NCBI GenBank assembly: GCA_034440495.1
Contig: JAWXCE010000045.1
Location: forward strand, 1-64,000
DNA length: 64,000 bases
Direction of reading: 5' to 3'
Source of the DNA: JAWXCE01 sp034440495
GTDB taxonomy: Bacteria; Pseudomonadota; Alphaproteobacteria; Rhizobiales; Rhodomicrobiaceae
The notes beneath the pieces were generated by a model, which did not search any database, was not told where the DNA came from, and was given only the letters and a program-made list of their open reading frames with translations. The translations under genes and the position numbers were made by a program. This document shows positions 42,878-51,776 of the stretch, piece after piece. How positions within the stretch are numbered: position 1 is the first letter of the stretch; the number at the start of each line of letters is the position of its first letter.

Positions 42878-43481
42878 CTAATTTCTAATTTCACGGCCTC
42901 TATAGCCATCTTTTTTGAATTGTTGATACGCCTCATCATAGCTCGCGTACCCTACGTTTGCCGACAAGCCTTGTGGAAAGGCAACCCTCCAAGACTTTGG
43001 GGCGCCCCCCCCCGCTGTCTGCCCAGCCTTGATAAAGCACGCCATCGCGGTAATCTAGCTGCCAAAAGGCATTCGGTCCATTCTGTACACCGACGAAATA
43101 GTGCCGCACTTGATCGTTGACCGACACCTTCAAATAGTAGCTTTCCCAGGTCAAGCTTCCACTAATACGACTGACCACCTGAACACTGAAGGGAAAAAAC
43201 TGAGGCGGGGTTAGCGGCAGCGGTGGGGTTGGGTTTGTTGTACCCGGCACCCCTGGCGGCGGTGACAACGGCCCGGGGTCAAAAGCAACGAGTTGTGGGG
43301 TCACTTCATCCTGCAATGGCGCCAGACGATACTGTGTTAAGTTCGAGGCGACCTGACTGCCTTGCTGTTGTGTCAGAACAGCCGCTCATGGGCTTGTATC
43401 GAAAAAGCTGGAAGAGAGATAGCGGTTGGATGTGGTGCCTTCCTCTGTCGTGCTTCCGGGTAGCATTCTCAGCCACTCCAT
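42878..43481 (-). pseudogene. Decayed gene with in-frame TGA and a nine-base homopolymer frameshift
   Basis: An ATG at 43481 with an AGGAGAG site opens MEWLRMLPGSTTEEGTTSNR. A TGA interrupts at codon 32; the same frame continues as VLTQQQGSQVASNLTQYRLA and a Pro-rich stretch, then a domain with SYYLKVSVNDQVRHYFVGVQ. At a run of nine C (plus strand 43005-43013) the frame is lost; removing one base restores 40 more residues ending DGYRGREIRN before a TAG at 42878. The intact ancestor would be about 200 residues, proline-rich, without Sec signal. No known family. Its place beside the phosphatase gene suggests a lost secreted protein. Confidence 0.6.
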
Positions 43482-43744
43482 CGCCTCTCCTTAAAACTGA
43501 CATTAATATATCTCATAGGCACAAAAACGTTGATGGGGACATAACGATGGCTGGGTTGCCTGTCCGTAGCTGCCAAATTCAAAAACGTTAAAGAACACAT
43601 ATTCGTGCGTTGTGAAGCTATTGTTCAACCAAGCGGTTAATCGAGTTAGGGGCGCGCTTGGCTTTAATAACTCGCTTCCATCGCGGCACACATTAATCGG
43701 AAAGTTTCCGCGAATAAATAAACTCCGTTCTCGCCAAGGTGTTA

Positions 43745-44797
43745 ATGTTAAATAAAGTCAAGCTCGTCTCTATCGCAAGCGCAGTCCCGCCTCATGAAAT
43801 GAAGCAACGCGATGTCGCCGCAGCGGCGCATGAGAGCTTCGCGAGCCGTTACCCTGATTTCGAGCGCTTAGCGCGCGTTTTTGAAAGTTCGGGTATCAAC
43901 CGCAGATACGCGGTAAAGCCCATTGAGTGGTATTTCCAGCCCCTGGGTTGGCCTGAGCGAAGCGCCGCATATCTTGAAGGCGCGTGCGATCTGTTTATCA
44001 ATGCGGCCGCAAAAGCGTTAGACGCTGCGGGTTTGCATGCTTCCGATGTTGATTGCGTCGTCACGATTTCATCCACAGGCATCGCGACACCGAGCCTTGA
44101 CGCGCTCGTTTCCGAGCGCCTTGGTTTTCGAACGGATATCGAGCGGGTGCCTGTATTCGGACTAGGCTGTGCGGGGGGCGTATCGGGCTTTAGCATCGCT
44201 TCGCGGATGGCCGCTTCCCATCCTGGCTCTACGGTTCTGTTGGTGGCCGTAGAAGTGTGCTCACTCGCCTTTCGTCTCGATTTGCTGACGAAAGCCAACA
44301 TTGTCGCCACCGCGCTTTTCGGGGACGGTGCGGCCGCATGCGTTCTTAAAGCCGGGCCTGGCGGGATCGCATCGGTGGAGATGAGCGGGCAGCATATGTG
44401 GCCCGATACACTTAATATTATGGGCTGGAATGTCGATCCTCAGGGGTTTGGCGTCATTTTTGACCGCGCCATACCGCCTTTCGCCGCCGAGCGAATTGAG
44501 CCGGCTATGGCTCAGATCGTTCAACGGGCGAATTTGCAACTATCGGATATAGACCGGTTCACCTGCCATCCCGGCGGAAAGAAGGTGATAGAAGCTTTGG
44601 AAAGCGCCCTATCGCTGGGGCAAGGCGCGCTCGACCATGAACGCTCGGTTCTGGCGGACTATGGCAATATGTCCGCGCCGACAGTTCTGTTCGTTCTCGA
44701 ACGCTCAATCACGGCAGGCTTGCCTTCGCGGACGCTGCTAAGCGCCATGGGGCCTGGTTTTACGGTTAGCTGCGTTTCGCTTCAGCAGGCTGCATGA
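43745..44797 (+). CDS. Type III polyketide synthase (chalcone synthase family)
   Basis: The 350-residue product starts at the ATG 43745 (AAGG site). It has the thiolase-like fold with the Cys-His-Asn triad: C142 (VFGLGCAGGVSG), H275 (FTCHPGGKK) and N308 (DYGNMSAPT). Such enzymes extend an acyl-CoA starter with malonyl-CoA to alkylpyrones or alkylresorcinols. It overlaps a methyltransferase by four bases and an exporter follows, a set like BpsA-BpsB of Bacillus or SrsA-SrsB of Streptomyces, where the methyltransferase makes methyl ethers of the polyketide. Product chain length cannot be read from sequence. Confidence 0.92.
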   Translation: MLNKVKLVSIASAVPPHEMKQRDVAAAAHESFASRYPDFERLARVFESSGINRRYAVKPIEWYFQPLGWPERSAAYLEGACDLFINAAAKALDAAGLHASDVDCVVTISSTGIATPSLDALVSERLGFRTDIERVPVFGLGCAGGVSGFSIASRMAASHPGSTVLLVAVEVCSLAFRLDLLTKANIVATALFGDGAAACVLKAGPGGIASVEMSGQHMWPDTLNIMGWNVDPQGFGVIFDRAIPPFAAERIEPAMAQIVQRANLQLSDIDRFTCHPGGKKVIEALESALSLGQGALDHERSVLADYGNMSAPTVLFVLERSITAGLPSRTLLSAMGPGFTVSCVSLQQAA

Positions 44798-45300
44798 CGG
44801 CCGCCGTCATTCTCCTAGCGCTGGTTACCGCCGAACGGCTTGGCGAGCTTTGGCTTGCGCGCCGTAACACGGCCGAACTAATGGCCAAGGGTGCTATCGA
44901 AATGGCCCCGGGGCACTATCCGCTGATCGTCCTTCTGCATGCCCTCTGGCTGGCAGGACTTTGGGCGTTAGGCTGGTCGCAGCCAGTAAACCTTGGCTGG
45001 CTGGCCGTTTTCATTCTCCTGCAGGCTTTGAGGGCGTGGGTGCTGCTCACGCTGGGTCGCCGCTGGACGACACGGATCATAGTCAATCCGGGTGAGCGCC
45101 TCGTCGCGCGGGGACCCTACCGGTTCGTGTCGCATCCGAACTACCTTGTGGTCATCGGCGAGATCGCAGTCCTGCCGCTTTGTCTAGGTCTACCCTGGTA
45201 TGCCGTTATATTTTCTATTTTAAATGGCCTCGTCCTGTTTATAAGGATTCGCGCGGAGAATGCCGCGTTGAAAGAGGTTCGTGATGCTGCTCCCGGGTGA
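44794..45300 (+). CDS. Isoprenylcysteine carboxyl methyltransferase-family membrane methyltransferase
   Basis: The 168-residue product has four to five membrane helices and the ICMT signature in its C-terminal half: RWTTRIIVNPGERLVARGPY, then RFVSHPNYLVVIGEI, where R-P-Y-x-x-x-x-H-P-N-Y binds S-adenosylmethionine. Bacterial members next to type III polyketide synthases O-methylate the polyketide. It overlaps both neighbours, so the three genes form one translationally coupled operon. Confidence 0.9.
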   Translation: MTAAVILLALVTAERLGELWLARRNTAELMAKGAIEMAPGHYPLIVLLHALWLAGLWALGWSQPVNLGWLAVFILLQALRAWVLLTLGRRWTTRIIVNPGERLVARGPYRFVSHPNYLVVIGEIAVLPLCLGLPWYAVIFSILNGLVLFIRIRAENAALKEVRDAAPG

Positions 45301-46843
45301 TGCGACGTTAGAAAAGCAGGTCACGTTAGGAACGTGGATCGGCTTTGCCACCATGTGCGTCGGCATGTTCATGGCGATCCTCGACGTTCAGGTCGTGGTC
45401 ACATCATTGCCGACAATCCAAAGCGCGTTGGAAATCTCGCCTGATCAGATGAGCTGGATACAGACTTCGTATCTAATCGCCGAAGTGATCGCCATTCCGC
45501 TTACCGGTTTTTTTACCCGCGTGCTTTCGATGCGGTGGCTGTTCGTCATGGCGCTCTCGGTATTTACCATCGCGTCCATAGGATGCGCGGGAAGTGAAAC
45601 TTTTCCGGCGCTAATAGCTTGGCGTGTGCTTCAGGGTTTTTCCGGCGGAGCGCTTATCCCCGCTGTTTTTTCAGCCGTTTTCATCCTGTTTCCACCTAAT
45701 AAACAGGGCGTCGCTACGACCCTCGCGGGCGTCTTGGCCGTGCTTGCGCCGACAGTGGGCCCAATCGTGGGCGGATGGATTACGCAGACGTATTCCTGGC
45801 ATTGGCTGTTCCTAATCAACGTCGTTCCCGGCGTGGCGTCGATCGTTCTTGCGGTATTTCTTCTGCCTAAGGATGAGGTGCGACTGTCTGCGGTTCGCCG
45901 CCTCGACAGCCTTTCGTTGGTGATGCTGGCGCTTGCTTTGGCGGCGCTGGAAATCGGTTTGAAGGAGGCTCCCCAACAAGGCTGGGTTTCAGGTCTTATC
46001 GTAGGTCTGTTCGCGCTTAGCATCTTCAGCGGCGTCGCGTTTATCAAGCGCACGCTTCGCGCGGACACCCCGATCGTCGATCTGAGCAACTTCTCGGATC
46101 GAAACTTCATGATCGGCTGCATCCTCAGCTTTGTCCTCGGGATAGGGCTTTTCGGCTCAGTCTACCTTATGCCCGTCTTCCTCGCCTTTGTACGCGGGCA
46201 CAACGCGCTCGAAATCGGCGCGATAATGCTTGTGACCGGCGTTGCGCAGCTCGCTATCGCACCGGTGGCTGTGTTCTTCGAACGGCGGATGGAAGCTCGC
46301 TTTTTGACAGCTATCGGCTTTAGCTTCTTTGCCGTCGGGCTGGGATTGAGCGCGATGCAAACGCAGCAGACGGATTATGATGAAATGTTCTGGCCCCAGG
46401 TTATCCGCGGCTTTGCGATTATGTTCTGCCTGCTTCCACCAACGCGCCTTGCGTTGGGACAACTTGCTGAGGCCCGTATTCCGGATGCGAGTGGGCTGTT
46501 TAACCTGATGCGCAATCTCGGTGGCGCCATCGGTCTTGCACTTATCGATACGGTGATCTACAGCCGCTCGCCCGTCCATGCGGCCGCGATTATTGAACGC
46601 TTGAAGCAGGGTGACATCGATACAGCAATATCCATCGGGATACCGCTGGAGATGATGGCTAATCGTGTTCCGGGGCCGCTGGATCCACAAGTCATGGCTT
46701 TCTTACAACCGATGATCGAAAAGGCGGCGCTCGTGCACTCGATCAATGAAGCCTGGGCGCTCATCGCCATCTTGACAATAATTGCTCTCGCCTTTGTCCC
46801 ATTTGCGAAAAAGTCGGATCACGACGCTTACGCCAAAATATAG
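45284..46843 (+). CDS. MFS exporter, DHA2 (EmrB/QacA) family
   Basis: The 519-residue product starts at ATG 45284 inside the end of the methyltransferase gene. It has 14 membrane helices and DHA2 motifs: FMAILDVQVVVTSLPTIQ (motif D1), GVLAVLAPTVGPIVGGWIT (antiporter motif C) and WRVLQGFSGGALIPAVFS. No EmrA-like partner is adjacent, so export would be to the periplasm or via another tunnel. It probably exports the methylated polyketide. Confidence 0.92.
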   Translation: MLLPGDATLEKQVTLGTWIGFATMCVGMFMAILDVQVVVTSLPTIQSALEISPDQMSWIQTSYLIAEVIAIPLTGFFTRVLSMRWLFVMALSVFTIASIGCAGSETFPALIAWRVLQGFSGGALIPAVFSAVFILFPPNKQGVATTLAGVLAVLAPTVGPIVGGWITQTYSWHWLFLINVVPGVASIVLAVFLLPKDEVRLSAVRRLDSLSLVMLALALAALEIGLKEAPQQGWVSGLIVGLFALSIFSGVAFIKRTLRADTPIVDLSNFSDRNFMIGCILSFVLGIGLFGSVYLMPVFLAFVRGHNALEIGAIMLVTGVAQLAIAPVAVFFERRMEARFLTAIGFSFFAVGLGLSAMQTQQTDYDEMFWPQVIRGFAIMFCLLPPTRLALGQLAEARIPDASGLFNLMRNLGGAIGLALIDTVIYSRSPVHAAAIIERLKQGDIDTAISIGIPLEMMANRVPGPLDPQVMAFLQPMIEKAALVHSINEAWALIAILTIIALAFVPFAKKSDHDAYAKI

Positions 46844-46996
46844 ATAAAACCTTTAGGGTGATGCGGTCGGCCTCGATCACAGCTGGCGGCTATTGAACAA
46901 TGTTAGAAGCACGCGAAGCCATAACATTACGCGGCTCTGACCGCAGCAAGTGCTGCGGACGTTATCTCGCTTGCATGAAAGCCAACTCTACTTGAG

Positions 46997-47033
46997 GTAA
47001 AGGCAGGGGACTTTTAAAGCCTCCTGCCTTTAC
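46997..47033. terminator. Convergent terminator after the polyketide operon
   Basis: GTAAAGGCAGG (46997-47007) pairs perfectly with CCTGCCTTTAC (47023-47033), between the exporter gene and the converging beta-barrel gene; the loop is CTTTTAAAG-rich and itself palindromic. Confidence 0.75.
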
Positions 47034-47051
47034 CAGTTTATCATCAATCAG

Positions 47052-48779
47052 TTAGAATTTCCGGCGCACCTCGGTGCGGATGCCAAAGCTATCTTCGTCG
47101 GCGTTCTCGGTGATCTGATAGGTGGCATCGGCGCGGAACAGCCAAGCCTTGTTGATCGGAATCTGATAGCGAACGCCCGCAGCGTATTGCGGATCCGCGA
47201 TACCGATGCCGGGCACAACATCGCCGAAGGGCTGCACCGAAGCCACCTCAAAGACGAGCTGCTGATCGAGACCGAAGAGATACTGCAAGCCAATCGCGCC
47301 GCCGAAGGCATTAGAGCCAGTGTCGTTGAGTTTCGGGTAGCCAGTGAGGGCGTCGGTCTCGAAGTTGATACCGACGTTTTTCAGGATGCCCGCACCATTG
47401 CCGTCAACGAGTGGCTGAGGGTTCTCGAAACCGACGAAGAAGTTGGCGTAAGGAAGCAGTGTGCTCGGCAAATGCGTGATAAAGCTGTTCTCCGAAATGA
47501 TCGCGAAGCCGTCATCGTCCTCGCCGTCCCCAAAGTTCGCGAACACACGGGTCGAGTTCGACAAGGTGTTGCGGTAACGCCGTGTATAGGATGCGGTCAC
47601 AAAATTCGTTAGTTGCCCGTCCACCTGGTCGTCGGTTCCCTGAATCAAACCGTAGCCCGCTTCAATATAGCCTTCGAAGGCGTCGATAAAGGTTGTCACG
47701 CCATAGATGTTGGCGTTGCTATTGTTTTCCTCGTTTGCTCCCAGGATGCCGAAATTGTCGACATTGTCGAACGCGGCGAAAAAGGTAACGTCGTAGTTGG
47801 CGAGACCTAGCGCACGCGAGTTCTTCGCGGTTAGGCTCACCGCGCCGCCGAGGATCGCATCGTTTGCCCAAATCCCGTTCTGAAGGAACAGCGGGAACAG
47901 ACCGGCGGCGAAGGGCAGGTCGAAACTGGCCTCCTTGCCGGAGAAACCAGCTAATATGGCGCCGACATCGCCTTCGAAGAACAAAGTCTGCGGGTTGAGG
48001 TCGAACTCATCGTTGAACTTATCGTCGCCGTCCCCGCCGCCGAACTCATATCGGGTAAATTTGTTATCGGCCTGAAGCGGTGTGAAGAAGGCGTGGATTC
48101 GTTCGGTGCCCGTGATCTTGAGATCGACGTCAATGTTCAGCCGGGTCGCGATCTGGGCTACGTCCTTGCCATTGTTCTGGTTGTAGGCGACGGCCGAGCG
48201 CCAGTCGCCATAGACGGCAAGACCGGGCAGTAGCGGGTTGAGTTCGCCGAGAATGGTGCTGCTTTCCTCATAGGCTCCGGAGGTGTATTGCTGGCGGCCA
48301 AACTCAAGCGGGCGCGGAGGCTCGACGGCGGTTTTGGCGCCGTAGATGTCGATCTGATCCTGAGCCTGATAGTTGCTTTTGTATTGAGGATCGGAGCGGA
48401 AAACGCCTGCGAGCAGCTTGTCTCCCTTGTCAGCCTTATTGCTGCTGCCCTCTGTCGAAGTTCCTTGTTCATCAGCGCCGTTGACAGCGTCAGCCTGTGT
48501 TTTAGTACTATTTTTTTCTTCGGAGTACTTTTCTACATACTGTTGATCGGACACGGAAGCGCTGGGCGACGCTTGCAACAACTTACCTTGTTTAGAAGCT
48601 GTATTACTGCTTTTCGCCGCCCCGATCAACATGCCTCCCTTCGTGCCTGCCTCGGCGCCTTCAACTGCAGCAAGTTTTGCTGTCGTGCCAGACATCAAAA
48701 GATAGCCACCAGCTACCAGCGCTATAGTTGCGGTTGTTCTGGCCCGGCGCCGAACATTGCCTTTTACGTTGCACGCCAT
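47052..48779 (-). CDS. Outer-membrane beta-barrel protein (porin-like)
   Basis: From the ATG 48779 (MACNVKGNVRRRARTTATIA) the product has 575 residues: a signal peptide, about 110 residues of polar, charged linker (KNSTKTQADAVNGADEQG), then alternating amphipathic strands with many aromatic residues, ending FGIRTEVRRKF with the C-terminal Phe used by the BAM machinery. It lies next to the pentaheme cytochrome gene and shares a Ser/Lys/Asp-rich mature N-terminus with it. A role as a conduit sheath for a cytochrome or as a general porin are both possible; I do not recognise a characterised relative. Confidence 0.75.
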   Translation of the reverse strand: MACNVKGNVRRRARTTATIALVAGGYLLMSGTTAKLAAVEGAEAGTKGGMLIGAAKSSNTASKQGKLLQASPSASVSDQQYVEKYSEEKNSTKTQADAVNGADEQGTSTEGSSNKADKGDKLLAGVFRSDPQYKSNYQAQDQIDIYGAKTAVEPPRPLEFGRQQYTSGAYEESSTILGELNPLLPGLAVYGDWRSAVAYNQNNGKDVAQIATRLNIDVDLKITGTERIHAFFTPLQADNKFTRYEFGGGDGDDKFNDEFDLNPQTLFFEGDVGAILAGFSGKEASFDLPFAAGLFPLFLQNGIWANDAILGGAVSLTAKNSRALGLANYDVTFFAAFDNVDNFGILGANEENNSNANIYGVTTFIDAFEGYIEAGYGLIQGTDDQVDGQLTNFVTASYTRRYRNTLSNSTRVFANFGDGEDDDGFAIISENSFITHLPSTLLPYANFFVGFENPQPLVDGNGAGILKNVGINFETDALTGYPKLNDTGSNAFGGAIGLQYLFGLDQQLVFEVASVQPFGDVVPGIGIADPQYAAGVRYQIPINKAWLFRADATYQITENADEDSFGIRTEVRRKF

Positions 48780-49033
48780 GTAGAAGCCCCCGTTTGTTTT
48801 AGTGACCCGATACTTCTTCATTACTCCCCCATCTCGGCTTTAGGCGAAACCGTCCTTTCGGCTCGCCAATAAGTGCACGCGCCACCCGGGCTTCTGCTAG
48901 CCAACCGTTGCCATCATCTTCGTTACTTTAACCTGCGCAACTGGTTACTGAGAGAGGCTTCGGTGAGAACTAAGGATCCGCTTCTTAACCCCTTGCGGTT
49001 CCTTAGTCGAAACTACCCGGCTGTCGGTAGCAT

Positions 49034-51292
49034 TTATTTCACTTCAATTTCCACAGCGTAAGGATGGATATTCGCCATACGCTCGTTCATGCGCTGCTCC
49101 ATTTCCTTGGTGGAGCCAACGAAGCGCATAAAATAGATCGGTTCGGCGCGGCTTCTCATCCGGAAGGCAAGACGGTATTTTCCGCGCTTCGTTATCAGGT
49201 TCCCTGGCACTTCGTACTTTGCCATCTTCTCACCCAGCGGCGTCAGAGAGTGATTCTCCATGCGCACCAGTGGCGGATGGTTAAGAACCGTGGCGGGGAC
49301 GCCGGGCGGACGCAGATGCGGCAAAGGATCGACGTCAAAGTTCACCGGCAAGTACATCTCGCGATCCGTGCCCTTGACGTTGGTCGTCAGGAACTTGGTC
49401 TGGAAGTGCACAAGCTGTTGGTCGGTTCTAATCTTGCCGGCCGCGACATCCAGACTATGTAGATCGGCCATATCGCCATTGCTGTCGACGTAGCCCGACT
49501 CCCAGACGTTTTTGCCGTCAGGATCGACGAGGGCGACGTTCACCCATAGTTGCGGCTGGGCGCCAAGCGAACCGGATGGCAGGTTATGCCCCGTATTGAC
49601 GTTCTTGATCTTGTAAGAGAACGCGAGGTCCTTGCCGACTTTCGGCTCGCTCGCTAGGAAGGGGCCCTCGACTTTACTGCTATTCTCCATAACTTGCCGC
49701 CGAAGTTCGTCGCGCTCGTCAAGCTTGACGAGATTTTCATCGATAATCCTGCGGGCGTCCTCACGGTCGAGAGCATTAGACCAGCGTTGAGGAAATTTGG
49801 CCTTGATCTTGCCGTCCGCAAGCTTGTCCTCGAAATCTGTGGTGCCCCACCCGGCGCGCCAGTCAAACTGTAGCCAATCCTTGATAGTATTTACCTGCGC
49901 CTTCGGGTTGTGCGGGAAGATTCCAGGGTGCGCAATCGAATAGCCTGGGCCGACGAAGCGGTGATTGGCGTGCTTGCGTCCGGGATTGATCTCCTTACCG
50001 CCCACCACGGCTGAAGGCGCGGTCTCATAGCCTTCGTTCTTCCCAGGAACTTTGCCCATGTGGCAATCCTGACAGGTGACGCCGGCTTTTTTGGCTGGGC
50101 TGTCGCGATACTGCTCCCAGACAATTTCAAGCTTGATGCCAAGGTTCACCGCGACCTGATGGCAGCTAACGCAAAATTCAGATTTGGTGATCTGGTCGTT
50201 CTTGATCATGCCATTGTGGATGTCGTTGCCACGCCCGTCGCTGCTGACTTTGACGGAGTATGTTTCCTTGTTGTCGAGCACGTCCTTGAGCACGCTCTTG
50301 TCGCCGCTGCCATAAACCGGCTCGAAAATCTTGCCCGGCTCGACCCGGCGCTCGCCATTGACCTTGCCGAACTGTTCCTTGACGCGGTGACAGGTGATGC
50401 AGGTCACGCCCTCGCGCGAAATCTGGCTGCGAGCCCAGAGCGGCGTTTCGCGATTCTCACCAAGCTGTGTGCCGACCTGCTGGTGGCAGCGCACGCAGAA
50501 GGTGCCGACCGTACCCTGGGTCAACTCCGTAAACTTCTGCTCGAACTTGTGGAACATCGGCGAGATCGACGCATAGGCATGATTTGAAGAAGACCACTCG
50601 TCGTAAATTTGCTTGTGGCATTCGCCGCATTGCGCAGCAGTTGGATAAAGAGAGAGAGTTTCTTCGCTAAGCGGAACGATTGGAGATGGTTTGCCGATCT
50701 CGGCTTTAGCCGCTGCGGCAAGTACGGACACCTCGGCGTTGCCATCCGCTTCCGCATCCGCAGACAATTTCTGCTCACCACCGATTGTCGCAACACGCGC
50801 CTTTAAAGCACCGCTTGGAGCCGCTGCAACCTGCTCACCCTCGTTACTGCCCGATTTGGCCGTCGCGGCCGGGGCGGCGTCCTCTTTCGCTGAAGGCTCG
50901 GAAGGCTTGGATGAATCTTCGACCTTATTGGCCTGTTCAATCCGAGCCTTAGGAATCTTAAACTCTTCAGGGGTGTTAATAAGAAGATCGTCGGTTTGGT
51001 CTGTTGGGTCTGAAGGCTTGTCGTCGCTGGACGTTTCCTTCACCCCGGCGGTTGCGCCAGTCTTGTTGGGCGCAGCCACTTTCGGCTTGCCTTTGGTTGG
51101 GCCCGCTTCGCCGATGTTCTTCGTGGCGGCGGCCCCGGGTTCATTCGGCAACGCAAGGCGATCGCCTTTGCTTTCCGTCTCGGTTGTCTGCCTCTCCTCA
51201 GCGAGCGTCTTTCCACCAAGCGATGCGAAAAAAATCAGCATTGCGCTTGCAATGAAGAAGACAAAAATCGAAGTTTTAGAAAACAGTTTCAT
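49034..51292 (-). CDS. Pentaheme c-type cytochrome (cytochrome c554-like)
   Basis: From the ATG 51292 (MKLFSKTSIFVFFIASAMLI) the product has 752 residues with an N-terminal signal or anchor, a 190-residue low-complexity Lys/Ala/Glu/Pro region, and five heme motifs in order: CGECH, CVRCH, CITCH, CVSCH, CQDCH, within the middle third. The C-terminal third is beta-rich (FSYKIKNVNTGHNLPSGSLG, PPGVPATVLNHPPLVRMENH), with several His that could be distal ligands. The first segment YPTAAQCGECHKQIYDEW resembles cytochrome c554 family proteins. Likely periplasmic or surface electron carrier. Donor and acceptor unknown. Confidence 0.88.
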   Translation of the reverse strand: MKLFSKTSIFVFFIASAMLIFFASLGGKTLAEERQTTETESKGDRLALPNEPGAAATKNIGEAGPTKGKPKVAAPNKTGATAGVKETSSDDKPSDPTDQTDDLLINTPEEFKIPKARIEQANKVEDSSKPSEPSAKEDAAPAATAKSGSNEGEQVAAAPSGALKARVATIGGEQKLSADAEADGNAEVSVLAAAAKAEIGKPSPIVPLSEETLSLYPTAAQCGECHKQIYDEWSSSNHAYASISPMFHKFEQKFTELTQGTVGTFCVRCHQQVGTQLGENRETPLWARSQISREGVTCITCHRVKEQFGKVNGERRVEPGKIFEPVYGSGDKSVLKDVLDNKETYSVKVSSDGRGNDIHNGMIKNDQITKSEFCVSCHQVAVNLGIKLEIVWEQYRDSPAKKAGVTCQDCHMGKVPGKNEGYETAPSAVVGGKEINPGRKHANHRFVGPGYSIAHPGIFPHNPKAQVNTIKDWLQFDWRAGWGTTDFEDKLADGKIKAKFPQRWSNALDREDARRIIDENLVKLDERDELRRQVMENSSKVEGPFLASEPKVGKDLAFSYKIKNVNTGHNLPSGSLGAQPQLWVNVALVDPDGKNVWESGYVDSNGDMADLHSLDVAAGKIRTDQQLVHFQTKFLTTNVKGTDREMYLPVNFDVDPLPHLRPPGVPATVLNHPPLVRMENHSLTPLGEKMAKYEVPGNLITKRGKYRLAFRMRSRAEPIYFMRFVGSTKEMEQRMNERMANIHPYAVEIEVK

Positions 51293-51376
51293 AGCACCCC
51301 ACCCAATCCCCGTCCGACCTTCTTCACCTGCTTTCAAGGCCGCAGCAAAGCCGATCTCGATCGTCGAACGTATCAT

Positions 51377-51776
51377 TAAAGATTGAAATGGGCGTCAACA
51401 GGCCGTGACTATAGCCAAACCGTGGCAAACAATGGCGAATTCAAGTGAAGGGTTGTATCAATTTTTCTTTTCGAAAAAAGTTGTTTTGCAGTAATAGCTT
51501 AGCTTATCTACCTCGATTTAATTGCGGATATTTATGACACAGCCGGATACAAAACCACAAGGTTGAAAAAATCTTTTAGTGCAATTATAGATTGCAAAAT
51601 ACCTCATAATTCAAAGGAACTACTGTCAGTTGTCTTATATAAGAATTGCCATAGTTAGGCCCGTAAGCCGCCCACTCATAGCCTTATAGAGAGATTAGAT
51701 AACTTCGTTGCGAGCGTGGGAACTCTAATATGTTGTCGCGCGCGCGCTTTGATTAAGTCGGCAGGGGAGACGTTGT
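51377..51776. promoter_or_regulatory. AT-rich divergent region between pentaheme cytochrome and ccmF
   Basis: This 400-bp gap separates the leftward cytochrome gene from rightward ccmF-H-I. The middle 200 bp is notably AT-rich and has no ORF; promoters for both directions are expected. A TTTTTCTTTTCGAAAAAAGTT-like weak hairpin lies near 51460-51485. No known operator is recognised. Confidence 0.4.
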
